Part shown: positions 29,201-41,200 of the stretch, piece by piece
Position numbering within the stretch: the first letter of the stretch is position 1
How the letters are laid out: each line of letters begins with the position of its first letter
Origin: Larimichthys crocea
Taxonomy: Eukaryota > Chordata > Actinopteri > Sciaenidae
Assembly: GCF_000972845.2 (NCBI RefSeq)
Contig: NC_040018.1
Coordinates: forward strand, 11,443,157-11,507,156
DNA: 64,000 bases
Reading direction: 5' to 3'
Program-made: the position numbers and the translations under genes
The notes under the pieces: model-generated
Database searches by the model: none
Told to the model about the DNA's origin: nothing
The model's input: the letters and a program-made list of their open reading frames with translations, nothing else

Positions 29201-32200
29201 CAGATTTTGCCCCTAGATTGATTCTCAGGCATAGTGAGAGTGACCGCAATATCTTGTTCAAAATTGATTTTATTGAAGAGAACCAAACCTAGGGGTAAAA
29301 GCTGATTCAACAGTGACCCACAACCCTTAAATTATCACACAGCCAGCCCAAACGACCCCGGAAGAACAGAGAGCACAGCGTACCCGACGAGGAGTCGGAG
29401 GATTTTAGAGCAAAAGACCAACCATCAGGGGTCATTGACGCACAGTGAGGTAAGCGCAGCTCCACAGGCTTCAAAAACTTGAGGCCATGAGGTCCACACA
29501 TCACCAGAGGGCTGAGCAGAGTCTCTCCTGGAAACACACACACAGAAAACAGTTATAAACACAATTCATTTAATTCAATTTAAGGCTGGACAATCAGCTA
29601 TAGCATGAGATTGTTGTATTGTTATTTTGTTCGCCTGCTAATAGTCGATATTACAAAGCTGTATGTACACATGGGCAGTAGAGGCTGACTATAATACAGC
29701 CTGTAGATGACAGCTGGATTAAACTAATGCAGTGAGAAAGAGAGAAACAGAGCAGCCATGTTTAGGCTCTCTCACAGATGCAGAATTGGAGCCTGATTAA
29801 TAATGCTAATGTCTCTCACAGTGTACATAGCGAAGCTTTTGTCAGAGAGAAAGAAAAAAGAAAAAGTCAGAGTTACCTAAACGGAGCACAACCTACGGGT
29901 GTTATATAATATGGCTGACAAATATAAGTAAATAGTGGCTGACTGATGAGCGTTTCTATATAATTTCTAATATTTAACCGACAGATGTAATAGTAAATTC
30001 AGTTTCTTTGTTTCAGCCACTAGACACACAACCCCAATATCCAATCATTTAGATGTGAATAAAAAAACAACCTCCTGGCTTCTTCATCTCTCCGTCTTTG
30101 ACAAGTTACCTTTCTCCTTGTCGAGCGGTGGCAGGATGCTGTTGTCTCTGCAGACCTTGAAGTAGATCTCCTGCTCCACGCCCTCAGGGATGGCGCCCTG
30201 TGGGATAATTATGCTGACGCCTGTCTCGATGGAGCTCAGGACGCCACCATTGGAGTTAAAGATACCTCGAGCTGTTGCTACCACTGTGTGACCCTCATCT
30301 TCATCCTCATCATCATCCAGGGCACTGGGGCTGGGAGACAGATTTACCTTTACTGTCACACTCTCATATCTCAAGGGAATAACTTCGGATTTAATGTCTA
30401 GTCAGACTCAGATTCTTACCTCACAGGGATGGCCTTGGGCACAGCGTTGATGTTGTTATGCTGGTGTTTGGAGCGGTGGTCCATAGTGCGGGTGAAAGTG
30501 TCCAGGCCACTGTCATGGTCTGTGTTCTGGGGCTGTGGGGGTATCTGAGGCTTCACTGGGCTGGTGCCCTGTTCAAAACACAAGAGGGCAAAGAGTTTGT
30601 ACAAGGTCATTTATACCACAGCCAGTCAATTCTTATTGGCTGGAAGGTGTGGATTAACTTTCAGTGATTGATTAGTTTATTAAATATTTGCATTCAATGT
30701 TTCACCTAGATTACCTTGTTTACTATATTTTGACTTTGTACTAAATCGGAAGGGTACAGTTACATTAATAGCGTCATTAATTATGTCATCAATTTATTTT
30801 GTTATTTGTCCACATGGAATTTAACAGTGTAGCCCCATCTTGCACCCTTTTACACTAAAGTCTGCTTACCTTTGGAGCAATCTCAGGCTTGTCATTGGGC
30901 AGAAGGTTGTGGTTGAATTTAGGACTGTCGAACATACGCGCAAAAGGCTTGGCAGATGTGGTGTAGGGCTTGGGTGTGTAGCGGTTATAGCTGGAGACCG
31001 GGGGAGCCCCGCTGTTAGTGACTGTTTTTGGAGGCAGCTCACTTGTGCCGTTAACTGGCGACTTCTCAGGGAAACTCTTGTGAGGCAGGAAGTTGGTCTG
31101 GACAGTGTCCTCTCTCGCAGGAGGCTTGACTGTGGATGCGTTAGCCATAAAGTGTCATGTTTTATTTGCATGAAATTATGTACATTTTGGCATCAACTGC
31201 AAGCAATGTCTCTCAGTAGTAAGTGCAGTGTGACACAGAACATATTTTACCTTCAGGTGCAGGTTTGGGCAGTGTGGCTGGTGGCAGAGAAGGTGTCACC
31301 TGGGGGACTGGTTCATATTTTTTCTCCACTGGACTTGGTTTCTCCACTGACTCGGTCCTGTATCACAAGACCAAAACCAACAATTTGAGATTCACAGTAA
31401 AAATAAGAAAGACATAAATATAAAAACCATAAAGGACATTAAAGATAGTTCGATGTAAAGTTATCTACAAATGCTTGGGGGTGAGCGTGAGCATTACCTA
31501 GGGTAGTTGTGGGTTACTTGTGCTTGTGGCTGTGGTTTGCTGGGACCGGTCTGGAGCTTGTCAAAGTAAGACAGCTGTTTCCTGTAGTAGTCCTCGTCCT
31601 CATCAGGGTCGTAATGGTTGGAGCGCACAATGTCATCACTTGCGTTGGACTGAGGCTTCTGAGGCCCTGGGGCTCTGTGTTGGTGTGATAAAACAGTCGA
31701 GCAGGTTAAATACAAGGCAGAGAGCACAGCGCAGGAAAACAAGAGTTTACATTTAGAAATGAAAAAATGAAAAGAGTGCTGGAGCAAATTGGTCAATCTT
31801 GAAAATTGAGGTGACTAATTACTGTATTCCAATATTAGTCATATTAATGAGGGTAAGTGAAGACATCACCACAGGCTCACCTAAAGTTCTTCTCTTGATC
31901 CAGGTTGCTCAGAGAGTTTGCTTTAGGGATCACTCCGCCTGCTTTCAAAGGTAAATCAGCTGCCTATAGTAGCAAAAGCAAAATGAACGTTATCAGTAAC
32001 ATTAAAAAAAAAAAAAAAAAAAAATCATGAACATTCACTCCTAATGTGCTTATTTAAGTCACATACACTCAGCCAAACAGTTTACCTTATTCACAGGTGC
32101 ATCCCCTGTATCTCTGGCTCTGTCCACAGACACAGAGCGTTTGTTCTCAAACATCTTGACCCTTGTCAGGACTGACTGTGGCCGCATGGCGGGGTCATCC

Positions 32201-35200
32201 TGTTGCTCATCTCTGGCAGGGACAGGCTTTGGAGCGTCGGCAGGAGAAGGAGAGGGGGCCTCTGCTTTGGGAGGTGGTGTGTGGCTGGTTTCAGAGTTCA
32301 CAGGAATGGGGTCATACTGCTGAGGTTTGTAGCTCTTTTGTTGCGGTGTTGGTCCCTGGTTATAGGCAGGCCGCTGAGCAGCGGGGTCTGGCGAGCGGGT
32401 AGCTGAGGGATACGTGTTCAGGTGAGGATCCTGGTCGTAGTGTAGTTCAGGCCCTGGAGCCGGAGGTGGAGGTTCATCATAACGTACGGGAGCTGGACCT
32501 GTCGGTTTACCGTAGCGAGGCCGCCCGTCGAATCCTTGCTGAGGTGGGGGCTCATCGTAGCGGAGAGGAGGAGTGTACTGGGATTCAGGGCCGTCACCGT
32601 ATGGCAAACGGGGATCGTAGCCCTGGGAGTTGGCAGTAGAGTGCGGCTGGTTGTAGGGGTTCCACTGTTGCTGGTCGTAGTGAGGCACACTGTTCTCGTA
32701 GGGTGGGTTAGAGTCATAGTTACGGTACTTTGGTTCTGGGTAACCACCTCCGCTGCTGACTCCACTGCTGCTGACATCATACCGACTGGGTGGGTGGTCG
32801 TAATCTCTGTATGGCTGGTCAGGGTGATATCCCTGCGAAGGGTTGTAAGCCACAGGCTTCATGCTGTGACCAGTTCTCCCTGTGTTGTCTGTGCTGTATG
32901 GATCCTTCTGAAACATCTACCGAACAAATACAAAACAAAGAAAGACGTTAGCAACTGCGCAGGATCCACAACACTGCACAAACTATGTGATATGAAAAAC
33001 TGGACGTACAACAAAAATCAGTTAAAGCAAGAGAAAAGAAGAATATTAAAACAAATGCAGAAGAAGAAACGAGAAGGGAAAGACCTGAAATAGAGAAACT
33101 GAGAGGGAGGGGTTACTGGTCAGATAATATATTAGATTTAACAGAAATCGGAGCACAGCCAAACACTCATGGCAGCTTAAAAACATCACAATCTACTACT
33201 GCAACCCCAAATTAAACGCTAAAATTAAAGAAACAAAGAACAACAAAGTTCATCAAAAAAAATACAACAAAACAATGGGAAGCATTTTTCTTGTTTAAAC
33301 TGACAAAAAGGCCAAAATGGAATATAGAAATGTAATGTGAATTACACTATCAATAGTATGATAGTTTTTTTTTTTTTTCCCCCACACACACATTGTGTGC
33401 ACAGCTGACTTCACAAGAGAAAATGTCACCCACTGTCTTGGTGCAATTATAAGGCAACTTAAACATCCACAATAATATTTAACATTACAAGCACATAGCC
33501 ATTATACAAAAAATATATTTAAAACCTGATATTTGAGAAGTAACCATTAATCATCCACCCGAATGTCAAGAACACTTTTGTTTAGGCACTCTTTGTTACT
33601 TGGCCAGGGCTACATCTCATTGGTTGGACAATCAATGGTTACTTTTACAAAGAAACGATCCATTCAACCTGCACTGATAAATACAGCACAAACAGATCTA
33701 CTTCTAGTGGTTAACAGAATCAGGCAAACATGTTACAGCCATGCAGAGAGAATAAGCAACAGTAAGAGCCGCAGGAGTTCCACCGCTCCTCTACATGACG
33801 GCATATCAGCGCAGCATCGCCCCCAAGCCCACTGTTGTTTACCAGCTTTTGCTCACACTCTGGCTTGTGCATACACATACATACACACTCGCGCACACAC
33901 ACACACCCACCCATACACATACACACACACACACACACACAAAAAAATCTCTGTCTCTTCTGGGCAGCACTGTGGTCAGCAGACATGCAGGGCGCAAGGA
34001 GAGAGAGAGAAGCGTGGTAGCAGGAGGTAGGTAGGTAGACAGGCAGCAGCAGCACAGTAGGTCAGCCAGGTCAGACTGAGCCGAGCTGGGCCGGGTCACG
34101 GAGCATCCGGTGACGGTCAGATGGATACCTTTGGTTCCGAACTGGCAGGTCCAGACTGTAGAGGTTCTGGCGTGACGCTCTGAGGGGCTAGCTCAGGTGT
34201 GGGCCTCCTAAGCAAGCCAGCCTCTGGGTTGGGGCTTGGCTGGCTGTGGGGAGCTGCAGGAGCCTCGTCAGAGCTCAGACCCCCTACAGTTTTTACAGTA
34301 ACGTCGACAGCATGGGGCACTGTCTCAGCCAGGGGCTCAGGCTGCTGGGGGATGCTAGGGACGGCAGCGGCCTCTGCTTTCTGTGAAGTGGTTCAGAAAT
34401 GTTTAATAACACGCGCTGACACACTACGGTGCAGTACTAACAAGTGCTACTACCTTCACAGCCCCTCTACAACGATCTGCTCCTCACTTGTACCTACAGC
34501 TTACACGGATTCAAACCCCCACCTTCACATTTAAGGGTAGCTAACGATCAATCAAGGCATGCGAGAGCTAGGAATTAGCAGCAGGACAAGTTTTCATCGT
34601 TAGAGGATACTAATTTGATTTTAATGCTACGGGTACAATACAATACTTTCTTTTTCCCCTTTCATGTTGAGTAACACATCATAAGACGACAAACTTTTAG
34701 ATTTAGGTATCACAGCGGCCAATCGGGTTTTGATTAATACATTTCACAGGTACACTGGATTAACACTGGCATTTCCAACATGCACATAATACTTTCATGT
34801 GTCGTAGCGTCACAGTCCCAATCACAGGTGAAACAAAGGTAGGAAGTGCACATAGGTGAGTACTGGTACAGACACTTGGACAGACAAGTTCTTTTCCCAG
34901 TGACATCAGCAACAGTCACACTAATAAGACAGCTTGTGGTAATACAGAGTACAAGAGTTAACAGTAAAACTTATTAAGTTCTTTTCCGTTTCAAAAATAA
35001 AAAACACACGCTCACAAACATCAATCAACAAACACATAAAGGCAAATAGATAAAATAAATCATATAATAAATATAGAGATATATATATGTTATATATAAT
35101 ATTTATATATTGCGATAAATACCTGACCACAAAAGGTTTCACTTTCCCACTGATATCGTGTAACAGTAGATAGACAGAATAACTGTAAAGATAAAAAAGT

Positions 35201-38200
35201 GCCTTCAATAGCGCCTCCAGAAAACCCTTCTAACGCACACCACGTCCTCCAGACAACAGGGAAGACGTGCAGCTCTCAGAAACGCTACCTGCTGCGGCAC
35301 TGGTGCCTTGAATCCAGCCGGGTCGATGCGGTTCAGGGGGTCCGGCTGCACTGTGTGCTGGTAGCCAGCATAGCCAGGGGGCTCCTGGATGACAGGCGGG
35401 TCCTCACGGACAGGCTCTGATGAGCGGGTGATGGCAGGCTCTGTGGGTGGTCCCACATCATCATTCAGTGTCTCGTCCAGCTCCTGGTCGGTGTAGGCTC
35501 CACCCTCCGTGTCCGTGTCCTCGTAGTCGGAGGTGTGGCGGCTGTCGGTGCTGTACATGGAGTACTCACTGCCTGGCGCCGACAGGTAGGACAGGCGGTC
35601 GTCGTGGATGTCCAGGTCATCCTCGGTGGCCCCGTCAGCCTGAGAAACAAAAAGGTAGAGAGAGCGAGGGAGTGAGAAAGATCAACTCCAGACTAAATGG
35701 TTGGTTGTTTGTGTGAGTGTGTGTCTTACCTTGCCCTCTGAAACCCACACCAGCTGGTTCTGCTGCTGCTGGATTATCTCTTTCAGTGCTCCAAACCAAC
35801 CATCATTCATGTTGTTCAAGTTTATGGTTGCTGAATACACAAAGAGGCAAAAAGCAGAAGAGAATAAAAACACACAACAATTAGCAATTAACTCATCACC
35901 CATAGCATCATAGATAAAAGTTCCTCTCATCCCATAAATGCTCTGCCACTTGATTGACATAATGTCGTCATGACAAGCATGTAACGGAATAATTTTGAAG
36001 TCTGGCAATTTTCCTGCTTTGGCGCCCGGTTAACATTTTCTATGCTGCTCAAGCGCAAATAAGTCACAATGACAGTGAAAGAACGGAGATGGCAATGTTC
36101 TACCAGATCTTGTTTTTGAATAAAACGTGCAAACCAGTCACAACATTGAATGCAAATTATGGAACTGCTCTCCCTCAATCTCAAGTAGAGCTTAGGAACG
36201 CATTGCAGAAAACAATCTCTCGACTTACGCATTACGACGTCCCGCACTGCTTAGACCCATGTGCCAAATATTCCAGCTTGATCTCTTTCAACATTATATT
36301 GAGGCGTGATTTACAGAATAACTTTCAAATGGAATCCAGCGGATAAGACGCAGCTTGCTGTGCAATAATTGTTTGTACAGAAGATTATGTGAAGAATGTA
36401 TGTGTTTTCTGCAAAGACCGAATTGTAAGCTGAGAAGAATGAAGAATCTCCAGGACCTATATAATATCTTTATCACCAACAGATGCTCCTAAAGCATGAT
36501 CACACCACATTCTTTGACACGAAGAGTTCATGCTGAGAGAGGGGCCTGAGGGTGCTCTTGTGTGACGGTCAGTGCTGAACAAGCTTTTGTAAGAAGTTTG
36601 ACAGAACAGGGCTACGCACAACAAACACAGTGTAGCCACAGCCTCAAACACTGCAACACTCAATTGTCAACTGCCTTTGAAATGTGTCTCTGCCCTCTGT
36701 AAAATCTCTCCAATTCTCCTCCCTTTGTTTGGAGCTCCCCTCCCTTCCTCCCACTGGACTCACTGGTGAAGAGGTGGTGGTTGTTCTTCCTTAATTTGAG
36801 AGCACGTTCATAAAGCTTCCTGGCACTCTTCCTCGACTCAGGGCACAGACGGGTCCTCATGGTCTTGACGCCCTGCTTGGTGTCTGGGTTGAGGAACACT
36901 ACGATTGGATACCACTGAGCGTAGTTCAGACGGTCCACTGCATTAGGGGTGATGTCCAGCACTGCATGCTTGTCCTTCACACACAGAAAACAAATAACAC
37001 ATTGTACTGTGTGCAGCAGATCTTAAACCCATGTAAGAAGTCAGTTCATCAGTCTGGATTTTTTTCTACAGTGAGCCTGTCACCACTTTGAGGCTCAGGC
37101 GCCTGACAGCATCATGCGGTACACCAGAGGGCAGCAGTGAGCTGTGTACATCATTGTGGCTCGCTGCCATCTTTTCATTACCATAACAAATCTGTCAAAA
37201 GGTGTTTATATCTCTACCTTTGGCTTGTTTACTGAAATGTGTGTGCAGAACTAGCTTCTCTCACCCGGTCAATGATCTGTTTAATGGTGTGCAGACGAAT
37301 GATGCCGGAGCTTTTCTGATCGGTTCCTGCATCCCTGGGTTCACTCTCTATGGAAGACAAATACACAGTCACTGAATCATATCAAGACAAGAAGCAAACA
37401 ACAATAAACACAGGCTGTGCCCCAATTAGACATCCTTGTGTGGAGCGTGCAGTTGTCGACTCCCATAAATAGAGCTTTAAATACAGAATAATAATCTCCA
37501 TACAGGAGAGGACAAGTGTACGTAGTGTAAAGACGAAAACGAGGACAGCAGCCAATTCATGCAAACGTCATTAGGTATTTTGGGTAGGTTTAGGGTAATT
37601 AAATTTGGTGTACAATAATGTGTGCGTGCAACTGCATGTAACAGTATAAATTATGGTGCGAGAAATGTGTTATGTGAGGAACACGGACATGAAATATGCA
37701 GATGCGACAGCATGATAGTCGTTTGGGTTTAATGAGAGTACGGTGTCATTGTAAGCCCCAAGGATTTAAGCAAGGATGTGTAGAGGGGTTGATGATTCAC
37801 ATAAAGATAAGCAAAGGTTTCCTGCCTAGGCACACAAGGTTCAAAAGAGGGCAGTCATCTCACCAGGATGTTTGGTAAGCATCACACATCACAGGGTCAC
37901 GCTTTATTTTTAACTTTCTAATAGGAACTATTAGACTACAAAAAAAATAAAATAAAAATTAAAACTGCTCTAAACTACCCAAAAACATTTTTTTAAGAGC
38001 AGATAAATATAGCCATGCAACAAGTCAAGATTCAAGCGTATGAAGCAATGTTCAGAATTTAATGTTGGGATTCAGTGCTAGTTTCGTCAATGTCAAATTT
38101 AAGGGGTTTACACTTCCATCACTGCACACACACGCACACGTCGCTTTAGGTTTTTGTAGATAGCGTCACAGTGGTGGTATGACTGTGACAATTTCACACT

Positions 38201-41200
38201 GACACACTTTCGGTCTAACCTACATGAACCAAATATCAAAATATTTGGTGGCAATTTTGCTACAATTCTGTATGGATAATGTGTCTTGAATGCACACAGT
38301 GTGGGTGAGATTTTCTAATATTAAAGGTGGTATTGTGGGTATTTTGTTTATAAATATTTATCCCTTGCAGGGCCAGTTGGCCCGTAAATGCCATGTTGAT
38401 TTGTTGCCAATTGTGGTATTATGATCTATTCTGCATTATTTTATCACGTCCTTATGATTTTCACTCATCTCAGTTTTGATGGCATATCAATTGCACAGCT
38501 TCACATGCTGGCTGTCGTTCTACATGATGCAATCTGTCATTAGGAGGGGAATAACACTAAATTCTACAAAGTCATTACTGTATCAATTAAAGGACACTGT
38601 ACATTAATCAGCATTCGCTAATCTCTACCATATGCAACATGCAATATCACAATGACACACAGTTCTTTATAGTCTTAAATTTGGGCAAATGTGTGTTAAC
38701 AAATATACATTTTCAGCATCAATGTTTATCTTCCTGAACATGTGGCAACGCTTAAAGTTATTTTCAATTCAAAACTAGCTGTGTGCAAGTATTATATTGC
38801 ATATTCTTCAGTGTCAAGTCTCCCGTGATTCATTTTACAACACTGTGCATCATGCTAATATATTGAAATATTATTTTGCAAATTGTAATGACAAATGTGA
38901 ATTCCTAAATCAAGTGCTATTCCCCTATACCCATTGTGTTTAACATCTACAGGTCAACTAGCCACCAAACCCCATAGTAAAGATCATCTGCCATTCACTG
39001 AATCAAATAAAAACAAAAAAGTTGATGCACTAAGTGACATACTTTCCCCTCCTTGTTGTTGCTGTGTTTCTGAAAAGAAAATACAGTTACACAAACATCA
39101 CTGGAGTTACGCAAATAAACATCAAGGAATGGAATTCACTTTTTAATGTGGGCGTGTGCTGAATATGTGTGGGGCTGCACTGGCATGCGTGTTTGGATGC
39201 TTAAAGTAATTAAAATTCAATACTGGGTGTATAAAAAAAAAAAACACACATTAGAGAAGACTGCAATTTTATGAAGTCTTTAAGAGGCAGTGGATGAGGA
39301 CTGGAATGAAAAGGAGAGTGCAGCTCTGCTTGTGTACAGTGTAGAGATATACAGAGAAAAGGGGAAAGAGAAGCTATAAACAATCAAAGGAAATAACCAA
39401 GGCAACTTGAGTAACTTGACTAACTGCCTTTCTAAAATAAACATCTACTAGTACTGCTCTGGAGTCAAGCAGGAAAAAGAAAATCAAGGGGAACGTATTT
39501 CTGAAGGAATCTGTTTAAGTGTCAGATTTGCAGCCTCAACAAGCTGTTTGTTTGTCATCACATTGTTGTGCTAATCCTAAAAGCAAAGCAGTGTATTCAA
39601 AAGAAGAAAAGACATTCATAGGCTCTAGTGATGCCTCTTTTCACTGCAAACATGTCAGGAGAGTTACTGCTCGACATCTATTAGACCAATGACCGTTACA
39701 GTCAATATTTAATGAATGCTGAGAAGTTACACAGCCCTCGGGTTTAGCTATGTGTAAATTAAGAGTCTTTACTGCTATCAATGGAAGACACACAGAGAGA
39801 CACTACACAAAGCATGATCGTTAGAAAAGAGGGAGATGGGGTTATTGACTTACTTGCTAGTTCAAAAACGTCTGGCTCCTCCCTGGCCAGTTTCTCTCTG
39901 GCTACGTCTGCTATCGGCCCAAAGATAACCACAGGCCTCAGGAACCCAGCTGTACATGAACAAGACCATGTCATGGACACCAAAGGTTAGCATTATGCAA
40001 CACTTACAACACTTATTTTTAATAAGAACTGTTAAAGCATCCAAAACTTTTATTTCTCTTAGGTATGAGGCTGAAATCTGTACAATACTTTGTGAATTCT
40101 TGCCCTCCATTAAAGTCTGAATATATATGACAGTCTCCAGTTGACTGCTGATACTGGCATGGACTATGTACTCTTACCTTCCCTCAGCACCACCCTCTCA
40201 TACGCAGGGAACTTGGTCTGAACTGGCTGGGCTGACAGGTCCTCCCTGCTCTTCCTCAAATTCCTCTTGGAGCTTCGTAATCCTCGGAATCGCCAGAAGT
40301 CGGCTCTGTCGCCTCCTGGTGTCTTGGGGAGGGTGTACTGCACGCTGGATAGCTGCTCAGCTCTGGAAGACAGTAGGACGTGGGTCAGCTAGCAGGACTT
40401 AAGTCAAAACCACAATAAAAAAATCACATTTACATTACGAAGAGCTTAAATATTATGAAACTCAATGATTTTTCAGAGAACTAAAAGATCCTGTTAAGCT
40501 CATAACTTTAAACATTGGTTATTTTCTCAATGTAATGACATTTCAGTTTTCCAATACACATACAGTTTACTGGATTACAGATTTGCAGATTATACATTTA
40601 CGATAGGAAGGCCATTTTTTGTAGTATGTGATTCTTAAAGTTTATGTAATTGGATCACTGTGAATAAAAAAACATTGATCAATGGGGGAAAAAATGACTG
40701 TACTCCACTAAACCGGGGTTAGCAGTAAAGTGAGGCCGTAGGCCTATGGGGAGAAGAACTCATTCCTAGTGACTCTGAAAAATAATGGTCACCCTTTGAT
40801 GTGTGTTTTTAAAAATATTATTCAATTCTTGTGTGATTTTATGGTTTTATGTTTGAAAGAATACCCAGGGAGGCAGGTTTAACTTGGCTGAGAAACTAAG
40901 ATATATTTCAAAATGCTGAAGAAATGTATGCATGTGGTATGCTACGTCTCTCTCTGTCAACAGGACAGTGAGGAATCTCTGTGTAAACATTGCCAGCGGC
41001 TGTTGAAAGCTGTACAGACAGGCTTTGATAAAACAATGCTGTTGGCTAGATCATGATCTATATCTATGATCTATGATCTTTCTTAGAAAAGTGTATTCCC
41101 GACACACAGGATGTGTTAAATATGCACTGCTTTGAAAACACTTCCAATAACACCAGACTGTAACACAGAACTAAAGCTTCTGCTTTAACAAAATCATGGA

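Noticed and set aside
30840..31388. A 182-codon plus-strand open frame
   Set aside because: It lies antisense to three well-supported tjp1 exons and their introns, shows no recognisable domain, and is explained by the GC-rich coding sequence opposite.
32536..33093. A 185-codon plus-strand open frame
   Set aside because: It is antisense to the large Pro/Tyr-rich tjp1 exon and runs into A-rich intron; its Val/Arg-rich composition mirrors that exon.
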